Part shown: positions 15,947 through 23,998 of the stretch, piece after piece
How positions within the stretch are numbered: the first letter of the stretch is position 1
Layout: each line of letters begins with the position of its first letter
Source: Bordetella bronchialis
GTDB lineage: Bacteria > Pseudomonadota > Gammaproteobacteria > Burkholderiales > Burkholderiaceae_B
Assembly (NCBI RefSeq): GCF_001676705.1
Contig: NZ_CP016170.1
Location: 3,162,001-3,226,000 of the forward strand
Direction: 5' to 3'
DNA length: 64,000 nucleotides
Translations under genes and position numbers: made by a program
Notes under the pieces: generated by a model
The model's input: the letters and a program-made list of their open reading frames with translations, nothing else
The model's database searches: none
Told to the model about the DNA's origin: nothing

Positions 15947-16720
15947 ATGGAAGAGATCGTCCTGAAGGAAGTGCGCGGCAACGTCGCCGTGCTGACCATG
16001 AACTACCGGCCGTACAACCTGTCCGGTCCCACCCTGAGCGGCGCGCTGATGCGCCAGCTGCGCGAAGCGGTGGACCAGGGCCAGCGCGCCGTGCTGCTGC
16101 GCAGCGGCCTGCGGCATTTTTCCGCTGGCGCGGACGTCGATCTGTTCGACGAACGCATCGAGCGCGAGGGCCGCGCCCGCCTGGATCCCATCGAAGTCCT
16201 GGGCGCGTTCGAGACGCTGCCCATTCCCATCGTCGCCGCCGTGCACGGCGTCTGCCTGGGCGGCGGCCTGGAGCTTGCCCTGGCCTGCGACTACATCGTG
16301 GCCGCGCAGTCGGCCAAGATCGGCTCGGTGGAGGTGGCCCTGGGCCTGCATCCGCTGATGGGCGGCATCCAGCGCCAGGTCCAGCGTATCGGCATGGCGC
16401 GCGCCAAGGAAATGTCCATGCTGGGACGCCGCTACGATGCCGCCACGCTGGAACGCTGGGGCCTGATCAACCTGGTCGTGCCGGACGAGGAACTGGACGC
16501 GGCGTCGCTGGCGATCGCGCAGGAATTGGCCAACGGGCCGACCGTGGCCCACGCCGCGACCAAGCGCCTGGCCCTGACCGCGGCCAACGAAGGCGTGGAG
16601 GCCGCCGACCGCGCGATGTTCGAGACACAGAAAGCCATCTGGGCATCGCGGGACCTGAAGGAAGGCCTGAAGTCCTTCCGCGCCAATGGCCCCGGGCTGG
16701 CCGTCTTCGAGGGGAAATGA
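15947..16720 (+). CDS. Enoyl-CoA hydratase/isomerase family protein
   Basis: A 257-residue crotonase-fold enzyme. The oxyanion-hole motifs are HFSAGADVDLF (about 57-67) and HGVCLGGGLELALACDYIVA (about 98-117). The catalytic region reads KIGSVEVALGLHPLMGG; a Glu is present in SVEVALG, near one usual hydratase position, but which residue is catalytic cannot be settled by eye. The C-terminal helices end FRANGPGLAVFEGK. It is first in the TetR-controlled operon, directly upstream of a CoA transferase, so its substrate is probably made as a CoA thioester there. Confidence 0.9.
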   Translation: MEEIVLKEVRGNVAVLTMNYRPYNLSGPTLSGALMRQLREAVDQGQRAVLLRSGLRHFSAGADVDLFDERIEREGRARLDPIEVLGAFETLPIPIVAAVHGVCLGGGLELALACDYIVAAQSAKIGSVEVALGLHPLMGGIQRQVQRIGMARAKEMSMLGRRYDAATLERWGLINLVVPDEELDAASLAIAQELANGPTVAHAATKRLALTAANEGVEAADRAMFETQKAIWASRDLKEGLKSFRANGPGLAVFEGK

Positions 16721-16721
16721 C

Positions 16722-18050
16722 ATGTCCGGTCCCCTATCCGGCCTGAAGGTCGTCGATTTCTCCCGCGTGCTGGCGGGCCCGCTGTGCGCGCGCACACTGG
16801 CCGACCTGGGCGCCGACGTCATCAAGATCGAACCGCCCCGGCCCGATGTTTCGCGGGGCGCCGTGCCGTCCGCCGCGGGCATGTCCGGCTACTATGCCCA
16901 GCAGAACGTCGGCAAGCGCAATATCAGCGTGGACCTGAACGTACCGGGCGCCGCCGAGCTGGTCGCGCGGCTGTGCGACCAGGCGGACATCGTCGTGGAG
17001 AACTTCCGCGCCGGCACGCTGAAGTACTTCGGCCTGGACTATGCCACGCTGTCCCGGCGCAATCCGCGGCTGATCTATGTGTCCATCACCGGCTACGGCC
17101 AGGGTGGCCCCTGGGCCTCGCGCATGGCCTACGCCCCCACCGTGCAGGCCGAGTCCGGCTTCACCCATCATTCCTTGCGCCACTTCGGCGCGAACCTGGC
17201 CCGGCCGCAGACCGACGCGCTATCGCATGCGGACGTGTATGCCGGCCTGCAGGCCACCATTGCCGTGCTTGCCGCCCTGGCGCAGCGCGAAAAGACCGGG
17301 CGGGGACAATACATCGATGTCGCCATGGCCGCGGTCATTCTCTCTACCAACGAACGCGCGCACCTGGATATCGAGGGTGTCGACACGGGCGCCGAGCCGG
17401 GCATCCTGGGCGCCACCGACGGCCCCTTCTTTACCGGGCCCGGCGGCGAGCGTTTCGTGGCGGCGCAGAGCCTGGTGGGCAGCCTGACCTTTCCGAACTA
17501 TCTGCGCGCCATGCGCCGCCCGGACCTGGCCCAGGATCCGCGGTTCGCCACCGCCGAACTACGCAAGCAGAATTACGAGGCCTTGCACGCCCTGGTGCAG
17601 ACCTGGATTCTGACCTTCCGCGACCTGGGCGCGCTGGACGCGCAGCTGGATGAATCGAAAATCGCCATCGGGCAAATACGCTCCACCCGCGATCTGTGCG
17701 AATCGGAATGGGGCGAATACTGGGGCGCCGTGCGCACCGTTTCCGACCGGCGCGGCGGCACGTATAAGCTGCACGGCCATCCCTGGCGCTTCTCCGGCGG
17801 CGACCTGTGCGCCGAGCCGCGCGAGCCGGCCTTCCGCGGCGAACACAATACCCAGGTGCTGGCTGAACTGGGATTGAGCGACAGCCAGATCCAGGAGTAC
17901 GTACGGCGCGGCATGTTCGTGGCCGATCCGGCGCTGCAGGCCCTGCCGGCAACGGCCGCGGACGCGGGCGAACCGGCGGGCTCGCATGCCCCGCGCGCCG
18001 CGGGCGATGTCCGGCATGCGGGACCGGACCCGGCGGCACAGGCCGCATAA
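16722..18050 (+). CDS. CaiB/BaiF family (class III) CoA transferase
   Basis: A 442-residue family III CoA transferase. Hallmarks are LSGLKVVDFSRVLAGP at the start, ADVIKIEPP, VVENFRAGTLKYFGLDY, ISITGYGQ-type sequence, and the active-site Asp in DALSHADVYAG (about residue 169-179). AGGGGA precedes ATG 16722; the open frame to 16686 overlaps the previous gene and lacks a ribosome site. The last 40 residues are an Ala/Pro-rich tail not typical of the family. It would activate a carboxylic acid by moving CoA from a donor such as succinyl-CoA, feeding the hydratase encoded upstream. Confidence 0.9.
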   Translation: MSGPLSGLKVVDFSRVLAGPLCARTLADLGADVIKIEPPRPDVSRGAVPSAAGMSGYYAQQNVGKRNISVDLNVPGAAELVARLCDQADIVVENFRAGTLKYFGLDYATLSRRNPRLIYVSITGYGQGGPWASRMAYAPTVQAESGFTHHSLRHFGANLARPQTDALSHADVYAGLQATIAVLAALAQREKTGRGQYIDVAMAAVILSTNERAHLDIEGVDTGAEPGILGATDGPFFTGPGGERFVAAQSLVGSLTFPNYLRAMRRPDLAQDPRFATAELRKQNYEALHALVQTWILTFRDLGALDAQLDESKIAIGQIRSTRDLCESEWGEYWGAVRTVSDRRGGTYKLHGHPWRFSGGDLCAEPREPAFRGEHNTQVLAELGLSDSQIQEYVRRGMFVADPALQALPATAADAGEPAGSHAPRAAGDVRHAGPDPAAQAA

Positions 18051-18081
18051 AACACATAAACGACCAGCGAAGGAGACAAAC

Positions 18082-19101
18082 ATGAACCACGCATCCCCAC
18101 GGGACGCGGCGCGCAACCGGACAAGGGCTCCGCGTGCCGCCGTCGCCGTCCTGGCCTCCGCCATGGCCCTGGCCGCCACGGTGCTGCCAGGCCAGGCCGA
18201 CGCGCAGCCGCCGCAATGCAGCGCGATCCGCATCTACGTCCCCTACGCCGCCGGCGGCGGGACGGACGTTTCGGCGCGGCTGATCGGCGGCAAGCTGGGC
18301 GCCGAGCTGAAGATCCCGGTCATCATCGAAAACCGCCCGGGCGCCAAATCCGTCATCGCGTACCAGGCGCTGCTGCGCGATCCGGCGGACGGCTGCGCCT
18401 ATCTTTACGACAATTCCTCGCACAGCCTGCAGGCCGTGTACAAAGGCCTGCCGTACGACTCGGCCAAGGACTTCCAGCCGGTGGCCATGGTAGCCATCGC
18501 GCCCAATGTCTTCGTCGTCAATCCCGGCTTTCCGGCCAAGACGATGCCGGAGTTCATCGCCTACGCCAAGGCGCATCCCGGCAAGGTGACCTATGCCTCG
18601 TTCGGCGTGGGCAGTACCTCGCACCTGAGCGGCGAAGTGCTCAACTCCGCGGCCGGGATCAACATGGTCCACGTGCCCTACCGCGGCTCGGCGCCGGCGG
18701 TGGCGGACCTGATGGGCGGTAGCGTGCAGGCGATTTTCCTGGACCCGCTCACGGCCAAGCCCTTGATGGACACCGGCAAGGTGCGCGGGCTGGCGGTGGT
18801 CGGCGCGCAGCGCGTGGCGACCTCGCCCGAGCTGCCCTCCATGGGGGAACTGGGCATCGACGACCTGTCCGTGCCCGGATGGTGGGGCCTGTTCGCCAAG
18901 GCCGGCGTTCCCGCGCCCATCGTCCAGGACATGGCCGGGCGTTTGCAGCGTATCGCCGCCGATCCCGAGGTCAAGGAGAAACTGGCCGCGCTGGGCACGC
19001 AGGCCTATTCCGGCAGCCCGGCGGACTTCGCCGCCACCATCGCCAAGGACTCGGCGCGGTGGCGGAAGGTCGTGAAGGAAAGAGAGCTGGTGCTGGAATA
19101 G
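18082..19101 (+). CDS. Bug/TctC-type substrate-binding protein (3)
   Basis: A 339-residue periplasmic receptor with a long N-terminus: a basic region with several Arg, then a hydrophobic signal core AVLASAMALAATVLPG ending near ADAQ. The Bug motif is IRIYVPYAAGGGTDVSARLIGG, followed by HVPYRGSAPAVADLMGG. GAAGGAGA lies 8 bases before the ATG. Being third in the operon with a CoA transferase and hydratase, it probably binds the free acid that the operon activates. It has no adjacent TctA/TctB. A Cys pair (PQCSAIR and DGCAYLY) may form a disulfide. Confidence 0.92.
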   Translation: MNHASPRDAARNRTRAPRAAVAVLASAMALAATVLPGQADAQPPQCSAIRIYVPYAAGGGTDVSARLIGGKLGAELKIPVIIENRPGAKSVIAYQALLRDPADGCAYLYDNSSHSLQAVYKGLPYDSAKDFQPVAMVAIAPNVFVVNPGFPAKTMPEFIAYAKAHPGKVTYASFGVGSTSHLSGEVLNSAAGINMVHVPYRGSAPAVADLMGGSVQAIFLDPLTAKPLMDTGKVRGLAVVGAQRVATSPELPSMGELGIDDLSVPGWWGLFAKAGVPAPIVQDMAGRLQRIAADPEVKEKLAALGTQAYSGSPADFAATIAKDSARWRKVVKERELVLE

Positions 19102-19105
19102 CGCC

Positions 19106-20413
19106 TCAGCGCCGGCGGGAGACGACCCGGCCTTCGCAGGTGCCGAAACCTATGCCGGCGTAGCCGGCTTTTTCGCAGCGGCCGCCCAGCGTCACGATAT
19201 CGCCGTCTTCCAGGTAGCCGCGGGCCTCGCCGCTGGCCAGGCGCAATGGCTCGGCGCCGTTGCGGGTGCGCTCCAGCAGGCAGCCGCTATCGGCGATGTC
19301 CGGTCCGGAGACCGTGCCGCTGGAGATCAGGTCGCCCGGCCGCAGATTGCAGCCATTGCTGGCATGGTGCGCCACCATCTGGAACAGCGTCCAGTACTGC
19401 CCGGCGAAGTCCGGTGCGGATATCGGCTGCGCCGCCCTGCCATGCTCCCGCATGGCGGGCGTGGACAGCGAAGCGCGCAATGCGATGCCTATGGCGCCGG
19501 CCTGGTCATGGGCCGGCGAGGCCAGCGCCGCGGCGATCGGCGGATCGTCGGCGGATCGCGGTTGCGGCGCCATGCGGAACGGCGCCAGCGCCTCCAGCGT
19601 GACGACCCAGGGCGAAATGCTGGTCATGAAGCTCTTGGCCAGGAAGGGGCCCAGGGGCTGCGCTTCCCAGCGCTGGATATCGCGGGCGGACCAGTCGTTG
19701 ACCAGGCACAGGCCGAAGATGTGATCCTCCGCCCGGTCCAGCGATATCGGCTGGCCCAGCGGGTTGCCCTGGCCGATGAAGCATCCCACCTCCAGCTCGA
19801 AATCCAGGGCCCGCGTGGGCAGGTAGGCTGCGCCTTGGGGGTCGGGGCCGAGCTGGCCGGCGGGACGGGTGCAATCGGTACCGCTGGCCACCACGGAAGA
19901 CGCGCGTCCGTGATAGGCGATGGGCAGGTGCCGGAAGTTGGCGGCCAGTTCGGCGCCCGGGCGCATCGCGCGGGCGGCCCGCGTAGCGTGATGGATGGAC
20001 GTGTAGAAATCGGTGAAATCGCCTATCCCGGCGGGCAGCTGCAGGGTAAGGGCGGACAAGGGACGCAGGCATCCCCTGGCCCTGGCCTGCGCCGGATGGC
20101 CGGCGCGCAATAGTTCGAATACGGACGCGCGCAGCCTGGAGCCGGCCACCGGCCCCAGCGCCATCAAGGCATTGAGTTGCGGCGCGCGTACTGCCCTGGC
20201 CAGCGCATCGTCGAGCGCGATCAGGCCTTGTTCGCATGCGGCCGCCAGGTCCAGCACCTGGTCGCCGATGGCGACGCCGATGCGGCGCGCCGGATCTCCG
20301 CCGACGGTGTAGACGCCCAGGGGCAGGTTCTGCAAGGGGAAATCGGTGTCCGGTGCATTGGCGCTCTCGACCCAGCTCTTGCGGCTGGGATCGTGCGTCT
20401 CGTTCAATCGCAT
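19106..20413 (-). CDS. fahA: Fumarylacetoacetase
   Basis: A 435-residue full-length fumarylacetoacetase (EC 3.7.1.2 family). It has the N-terminal SH3-like domain (SWVESANAPDTDFPLQNLP) and a C-terminal catalytic domain with DFTDFYTSIHHATRAARAMRP, LDFELEVGCFIG, NDWSARDIQ and SSGTVSGP. The family hydrolyses fumarylacetoacetate to fumarate and acetoacetate in tyrosine/homogentisate catabolism, yet no homogentisate dioxygenase is in this window. It converges on the Bug gene (4-base gap) and has a TetR-type operator 63 bases upstream, which links it to the hydratase/CoA-transferase operon. A related beta-diketone acid could be the real substrate. Confidence 0.88.
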   Translation of the reverse strand: MRLNETHDPSRKSWVESANAPDTDFPLQNLPLGVYTVGGDPARRIGVAIGDQVLDLAAACEQGLIALDDALARAVRAPQLNALMALGPVAGSRLRASVFELLRAGHPAQARARGCLRPLSALTLQLPAGIGDFTDFYTSIHHATRAARAMRPGAELAANFRHLPIAYHGRASSVVASGTDCTRPAGQLGPDPQGAAYLPTRALDFELEVGCFIGQGNPLGQPISLDRAEDHIFGLCLVNDWSARDIQRWEAQPLGPFLAKSFMTSISPWVVTLEALAPFRMAPQPRSADDPPIAAALASPAHDQAGAIGIALRASLSTPAMREHGRAAQPISAPDFAGQYWTLFQMVAHHASNGCNLRPGDLISSGTVSGPDIADSGCLLERTRNGAEPLRLASGEARGYLEDGDIVTLGGRCEKAGYAGIGFGTCEGRVVSRRR

Positions 20414-20475
20414 GGCGGTCTCCTCCCGCCTGCGTCGCGGCGGCCTCTCTAACGAATACGGAAATACGGCCGAAT

Positions 20476-20490
20476 GATAACACCGTTAAC
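20476..20490. promoter_or_regulatory. TetR operator candidate 3 (fahA promoter)
   Basis: GATAACACCGTTAAC; its reverse complement GTTAACGGTGTTATC differs from site 1 by one base, and AAG and ATCAT-like flanks are shared too. It lies between the 3' end of the SDR gene and the start of the fumarylacetoacetase gene. Confidence 0.65.
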
Positions 20491-20583
20491 TTAAGACGCC
20501 AGCATGAAATGTCCACGCCGGCAGGCGCCGGGAGGCGCGCCGGCGCCGCGGTACCCGACCGCTCTACGGCATCGTCGATCGCG

Positions 20584-21597
20584 TCAACCGGGACTGCCCG
20601 TGACAGGCAGCACCAGGCCCGTGATGTAGCTGGCGCAGGCCGGCGACGCCAGGAAAACATAGGCTGGCGAAAGTTCTTCCGGTTGTGCGGGACGCTTCAT
20701 CGCGGTCTTCGCGCCGAACTTCTCCAGTTCTTCCGTGGGTTTGTCGGCGGGATTGAAAGGCGTCCACACCGGTCCCGGCGCCACTGCATTGACGCGTATG
20801 CCGCGCTCGGCCAGGTTGCCCGCCAGCGACATGGTGAAGGCATGGATGGCCCCCTTGGTGGTGGAATAGTCCAGCAGTTTCGCGCTGCCGCGCAGGCCGG
20901 TGACGGACCCGGAGTTGACGATACTGGCGCCCTCCTTCATATGCGGCACGGCGGCCTTGGCCATATGGAAGTAGCCGTAGATATTGGTGCGCATGGTTTC
21001 GTCGAAGCGCTCCAGGCTGAGTTCTTCGATCGACTCGGCATGCTCCTGGAAAGCGGCGTTGTTCACCAGCACATCCAGCTTGCCGAAGGCCTTGACGGTT
21101 TCCTCCACCGCGCGGCGGCAGAAGTCCGGATCCTTCACATCGCCGGGAATCAGCAGGCAGCGGCGTCCTTCCGCTTCCACGTGGCGCCGGGTTTCCTCGG
21201 CGTCTTCGTGCTCGTTCAGGTAGACGATGGCAACGTCCGCGCCCTCGCGCGCGAACAGGACGGCCACCGCGCGCCCGATGCCGGAGTCGCCGCCCGTGAC
21301 GATGGTGGAAAAGCCCTCCAGCTTGCCGCTGCCGCGATAATGCGGTGCCGTGAAGGCCGGCCGCACTTCCATATCGGCCTCGCTGCCCGGTTTGTCCAGG
21401 CGCTGGTCCGGCATCTTGGGTTCCGGATAGTCGCGCGCGCCCGCCTGCACCGCGCCCGATTCCTGCGAGCCGCCGGAGGACTGCGACGATTTGGCGCGGT
21501 CGCGCTCGTCCTGTTCGCGCTGCATCGCGCGCTGTTTGCCGGCCACGGCCTCGGACCGCGCGGCGTCACCGGATTTTTTCTGGTCGGTCATTCGCAT
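20584..21597 (-). CDS. SDR family oxidoreductase (YghA-like)
   Basis: A 337-residue short-chain dehydrogenase with a charged 85-residue N-terminal extension typical of the YghA/general-stress group. The NAD(P) motif is TGGDSGIGRAVA (about 101-112), then NNAAF, the catalytic Ser in VNSGSVTG and YxxxK in YSTTKGA (about 244-250). The N-terminal extension is rich in Gln, Ser and Asp (SSQSSGGSQESG), resembling dehydration or stress-linked members. ATG 21591 (MTDQKK) is an alternative start. The substrate is unknown. It is separated from fahA by 170 bases and may be independently expressed. Confidence 0.9.
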   Translation of the reverse strand: MRMTDQKKSGDAARSEAVAGKQRAMQREQDERDRAKSSQSSGGSQESGAVQAGARDYPEPKMPDQRLDKPGSEADMEVRPAFTAPHYRGSGKLEGFSTIVTGGDSGIGRAVAVLFAREGADVAIVYLNEHEDAEETRRHVEAEGRRCLLIPGDVKDPDFCRRAVEETVKAFGKLDVLVNNAAFQEHAESIEELSLERFDETMRTNIYGYFHMAKAAVPHMKEGASIVNSGSVTGLRGSAKLLDYSTTKGAIHAFTMSLAGNLAERGIRVNAVAPGPVWTPFNPADKPTEELEKFGAKTAMKRPAQPEELSPAYVFLASPACASYITGLVLPVTGSPG

Positions 21598-21648
21598 GCT
21601 TCCATAATGCGTTCACGATTACGGGAGCACGCGATGCAAACCACATGC

Positions 21649-21700
21649 CTAGGGCCTGTTAACGCTAGAAGGAGCCTCGCACTGGCCCTAGCGCAACAGG
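21649..21700. repeat. Intergenic imperfect inverted repeat
   Basis: CCTGTTAACGCTAG (21655-21668) is almost the reverse complement of CTAGCGCAACAGG (21688-21700); in addition CTAGGGCC (21649-21656) pairs perfectly with GGCCCTAG (21684-21691). The arm overlaps the stop codon of the FAH-family gene. There is no T-run, so it may be a transcript-stabilising hairpin or a dispersed intergenic repeat rather than a classical terminator. Confidence 0.45.
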
Positions 21701-22884
21701 CCTCGCCGCGCCAGGTTGGCGTAGAGCTTGCGCACGCCGAACGTCCAGGGCGGGATCTCGGTGCACTTCTCGACGGTGTTGATGAGCTTGCCCAGCCCCG
21801 GCGACGCGATCGTCACACGGTCGCCCGACTTGTGGGTGAAACCGCTGCCCGGCGTGCCGCGGTCCTGGATGGGCGAGAACATGGTGCCCAGGAACAGCAT
21901 GAAGCCGTCGGGATACTGGTGATGCCGGCCATAGGTCTGCGCCACGAGCTCCAGCGGATCGCGGCTGATTTCCCGCATGTGGCTGACGCCGTTGAGCACG
22001 AAGCCGTCATCCTTGCCCTCGATCAGCAGGGACACGCTGTCGTTGCGCACGTCGTCGATGCCGTAGTGGGCATCGAACAGGCGTATGAAGGGGCCGATGG
22101 CGCAGGAACCGTTGTTGTCCTTGGCCTTGCCCAGCAGCAAGGCGCTGCGGCCTTCGATATCGCGCAGGTTGACGTCATTGCCCAGGGTCGCGCCCACCGT
22201 TTCGCCGCGGCTGTTCACCGCGAGCACGATTTCCGGTTCGGGGTTGTTCCATTCCGAGGCGGGCAGCAGCCCGACCTCCGCCCCGAAACCGACGGCGGAC
22301 ATGGGCTGGGATTTGGAGAACACCTCGGCATCGGTGCCGATGCCGACTTCCATGTATTGCGACCATGCGCCACGGCCGATCAGCGTTTCCTTCAGGCGCA
22401 GCGCGCTTTCGGAACCCGGCTTGATCGCGCGCAGGTCCGTGCCCAGCGTTTCCTGCAAGGTCGCGCGCATGGCCTGCGCGGCGCCGGCGTCCCCGCCGGT
22501 GCGCTCCTCGATCAGGCGCTCCAGCAGGCTGACGGCAAAGGTCACGCCGCAGGCCTTGATGGCCTGCACGTCGCACGGCGCCAACAGCGTCATCGCCGCG
22601 GGATGGGCGGCGGCATCCGCGCCGCCATGCCGGATGCTGCCTTGCAGCAAGGGCCCGACCGGGCCCAGCGATTCGCCCGGCGCGGTGCGGGCGACCGCCG
22701 CGGGGTCCGGCTGGTCCAGCAGGTCCGCCATGGTGGGCACGGCGGCCGTGATATCGAAAACCACGCCGTTACGCACGGCCACCACGCTGGGGCCGTCTAT
22801 CGGCGCCGGACGCCATACCCGTCCCACCAGGGTCGCGTGCGCCGCGTCCCGTGGCAGGTAGTCCAGGCCGTTGTCATTCGTCAT
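21688..22884 (-). CDS. Fumarylacetoacetate hydrolase family protein (2)
   Basis: A 398-residue FAH-fold protein, longer than the usual 280-residue bacterial type. The C-terminal catalytic part contains WNNPEPEIVLAVNSRGE (metal-binding Glu pair), GNDVNLRDIEGRSALLLGKAKDNNGSC as separate elements, and LFLGTMFSP near the end. The N-terminal half has VRNGVVFDIT and CGVTFAVSLLERLIEER. Such long forms are often found with sugar-acid or aromatic pathways; the exact reaction is unknown. It is on the same strand as the STAS gene (75 bases upstream) and the SDR gene downstream, but no functional tie to either is visible. Confidence 0.85.
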   Translation of the reverse strand: MTNDNGLDYLPRDAAHATLVGRVWRPAPIDGPSVVAVRNGVVFDITAAVPTMADLLDQPDPAAVARTAPGESLGPVGPLLQGSIRHGGADAAAHPAAMTLLAPCDVQAIKACGVTFAVSLLERLIEERTGGDAGAAQAMRATLQETLGTDLRAIKPGSESALRLKETLIGRGAWSQYMEVGIGTDAEVFSKSQPMSAVGFGAEVGLLPASEWNNPEPEIVLAVNSRGETVGATLGNDVNLRDIEGRSALLLGKAKDNNGSCAIGPFIRLFDAHYGIDDVRNDSVSLLIEGKDDGFVLNGVSHMREISRDPLELVAQTYGRHHQYPDGFMLFLGTMFSPIQDRGTPGSGFTHKSGDRVTIASPGLGKLINTVEKCTEIPPWTFGVRKLYANLARRGLLR

Positions 22885-22959
22885 AGTGCTTCTCCTCCTG
22901 TGGATCGATCGCGAAGCTTATCGGCAGCGGGGGCCGGCTGTCCATCCCGCGGCGGCCCG

Positions 22960-23295
22960 CTAGCGCATCAGGTCCAGCGCGTCGCCGCGCGACTCGACCA
23001 CGGTCAGGATGGACAGGAAGCCGCTGATGTCGAAGACTTCGCGCACGTGCGGCTGGATGTTGCACAGGGCAAGCGCGCCGGTCCGCTGCTTCAGGCGCTT
23101 GGCCACCAGCAGCATGACCCGCAGCCCGGCGCTGGAGATGTAGTCCAGGCCCGACAGGTCCATGACGACCTTGTTCTCGCCGTTCTCGATTTGCCGGAGA
23201 AGGTCCGACTCGACCGCGGCGGCATTGGCGCTGTTGATCTGGCCGTGCGGCGAGACCACGAGCGCGGGGCCGACTTTCTCGATTGATAGCGTCAT
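22960..23295 (-). CDS. STAS domain anti-sigma factor antagonist
   Basis: A 111-residue single STAS domain like SpoIIAA/RsbV and BtrV. The core strand and phosphorylation loop read VVMDLSGLDYISSAGLRVML; the candidate phospho-acceptors are S54/S55. In partner switching the unphosphorylated antagonist binds the HATPase kinase and frees its target (a sigma factor or another protein). A HATPase kinase gene lies divergently at 23517 and a SpoIIE phosphatase at 27782, so all three core parts are within 7 kb. The divergent spacer (23296-23516) holds no recognisable gene. Confidence 0.9.
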   Translation of the reverse strand: MTLSIEKVGPALVVSPHGQINSANAAAVESDLLRQIENGENKVVMDLSGLDYISSAGLRVMLLVAKRLKQRTGALALCNIQPHVREVFDISGFLSILTVVESRGDALDLMR

Positions 23296-23516
23296 GTATT
23301 ACGGATCCCGTTGGATGATCGACACGCCGGCCATGCCGGCACGCGGGCGGCACGCGATGGCATGCCGCGGGTTTTGCGGTTACGCATCGGCGGCACGGGG
23401 CGGCGCCGCGCATTTGGCGGAATCATACGCGAGCCGGATGGGAGAATGGTCGCGGACTACGACTTACGGTCCCCATCGGGCATACTGGCGCCTGCGCCCA
23501 AAATCTGGATATCGTC

Positions 23517-23993
23517 ATGGCTTCCCCGTCCGATACGCTGCGGCTTGTCCCGGGCCACGATACCGTGGGCCCCGCCCTGCGATGGCTGGAAGACATCGCG
23601 GCGCGCGAAGGCTGGCCGGCGCGTACCCGTTTCGCCCTGACGCTCAGCATGGATGAAGCCCTGACGAACATCATGTCGTATGCGTTCCGGGACGCCCCGC
23701 CGGCGCCCGACGCGGCGGCGCCCGACGCATCGGCATCCCATGCGCCGGCGCCCGAGACGCCGGCCATCGTGCTGGCCTATCGGCGCGACGGCGCCGACCT
23801 GTGCATCGACATCGGCGACAACGGGACGGCCTACGATCCCACCGCATGGTCGCCCGCCCCGCTGGCCCGCACCCTGGAGGACGCCACCCCGGGCGGCCAT
23901 GGCTTGCGGCTGATGCGCCATTACCTGAAAGACCTGCGTTATCGGCGCGAGGGCGGCTGGAACCGCCTGACGCTGGTGGCCGAGCAGGGCTGA
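23517..23993 (+). CDS. HATPase anti-sigma factor-type serine kinase (RsbW-like)
   Basis: A 158-residue GHKL ATPase. The N-box is MDEALTNIMSYAF (E47, N51), the G1 box DIGDNG (98-103) and the G2 box GGHGLRLM (126-133), so ATP binding looks intact. Between N-box and G1 sits a Pro/Ala/Asp-rich insertion (about 60-81). By family knowledge it would phosphorylate the STAS partner and hold a target protein inactive; no sigma factor gene is in the window, so the target is unknown. It is followed 5 bases later by an alanine racemase gene. Confidence 0.88.
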   Translation: MASPSDTLRLVPGHDTVGPALRWLEDIAAREGWPARTRFALTLSMDEALTNIMSYAFRDAPPAPDAAAPDASASHAPAPETPAIVLAYRRDGADLCIDIGDNGTAYDPTAWSPAPLARTLEDATPGGHGLRLMRHYLKDLRYRREGGWNRLTLVAEQG

Positions 23994-23998
23994 ATCGC

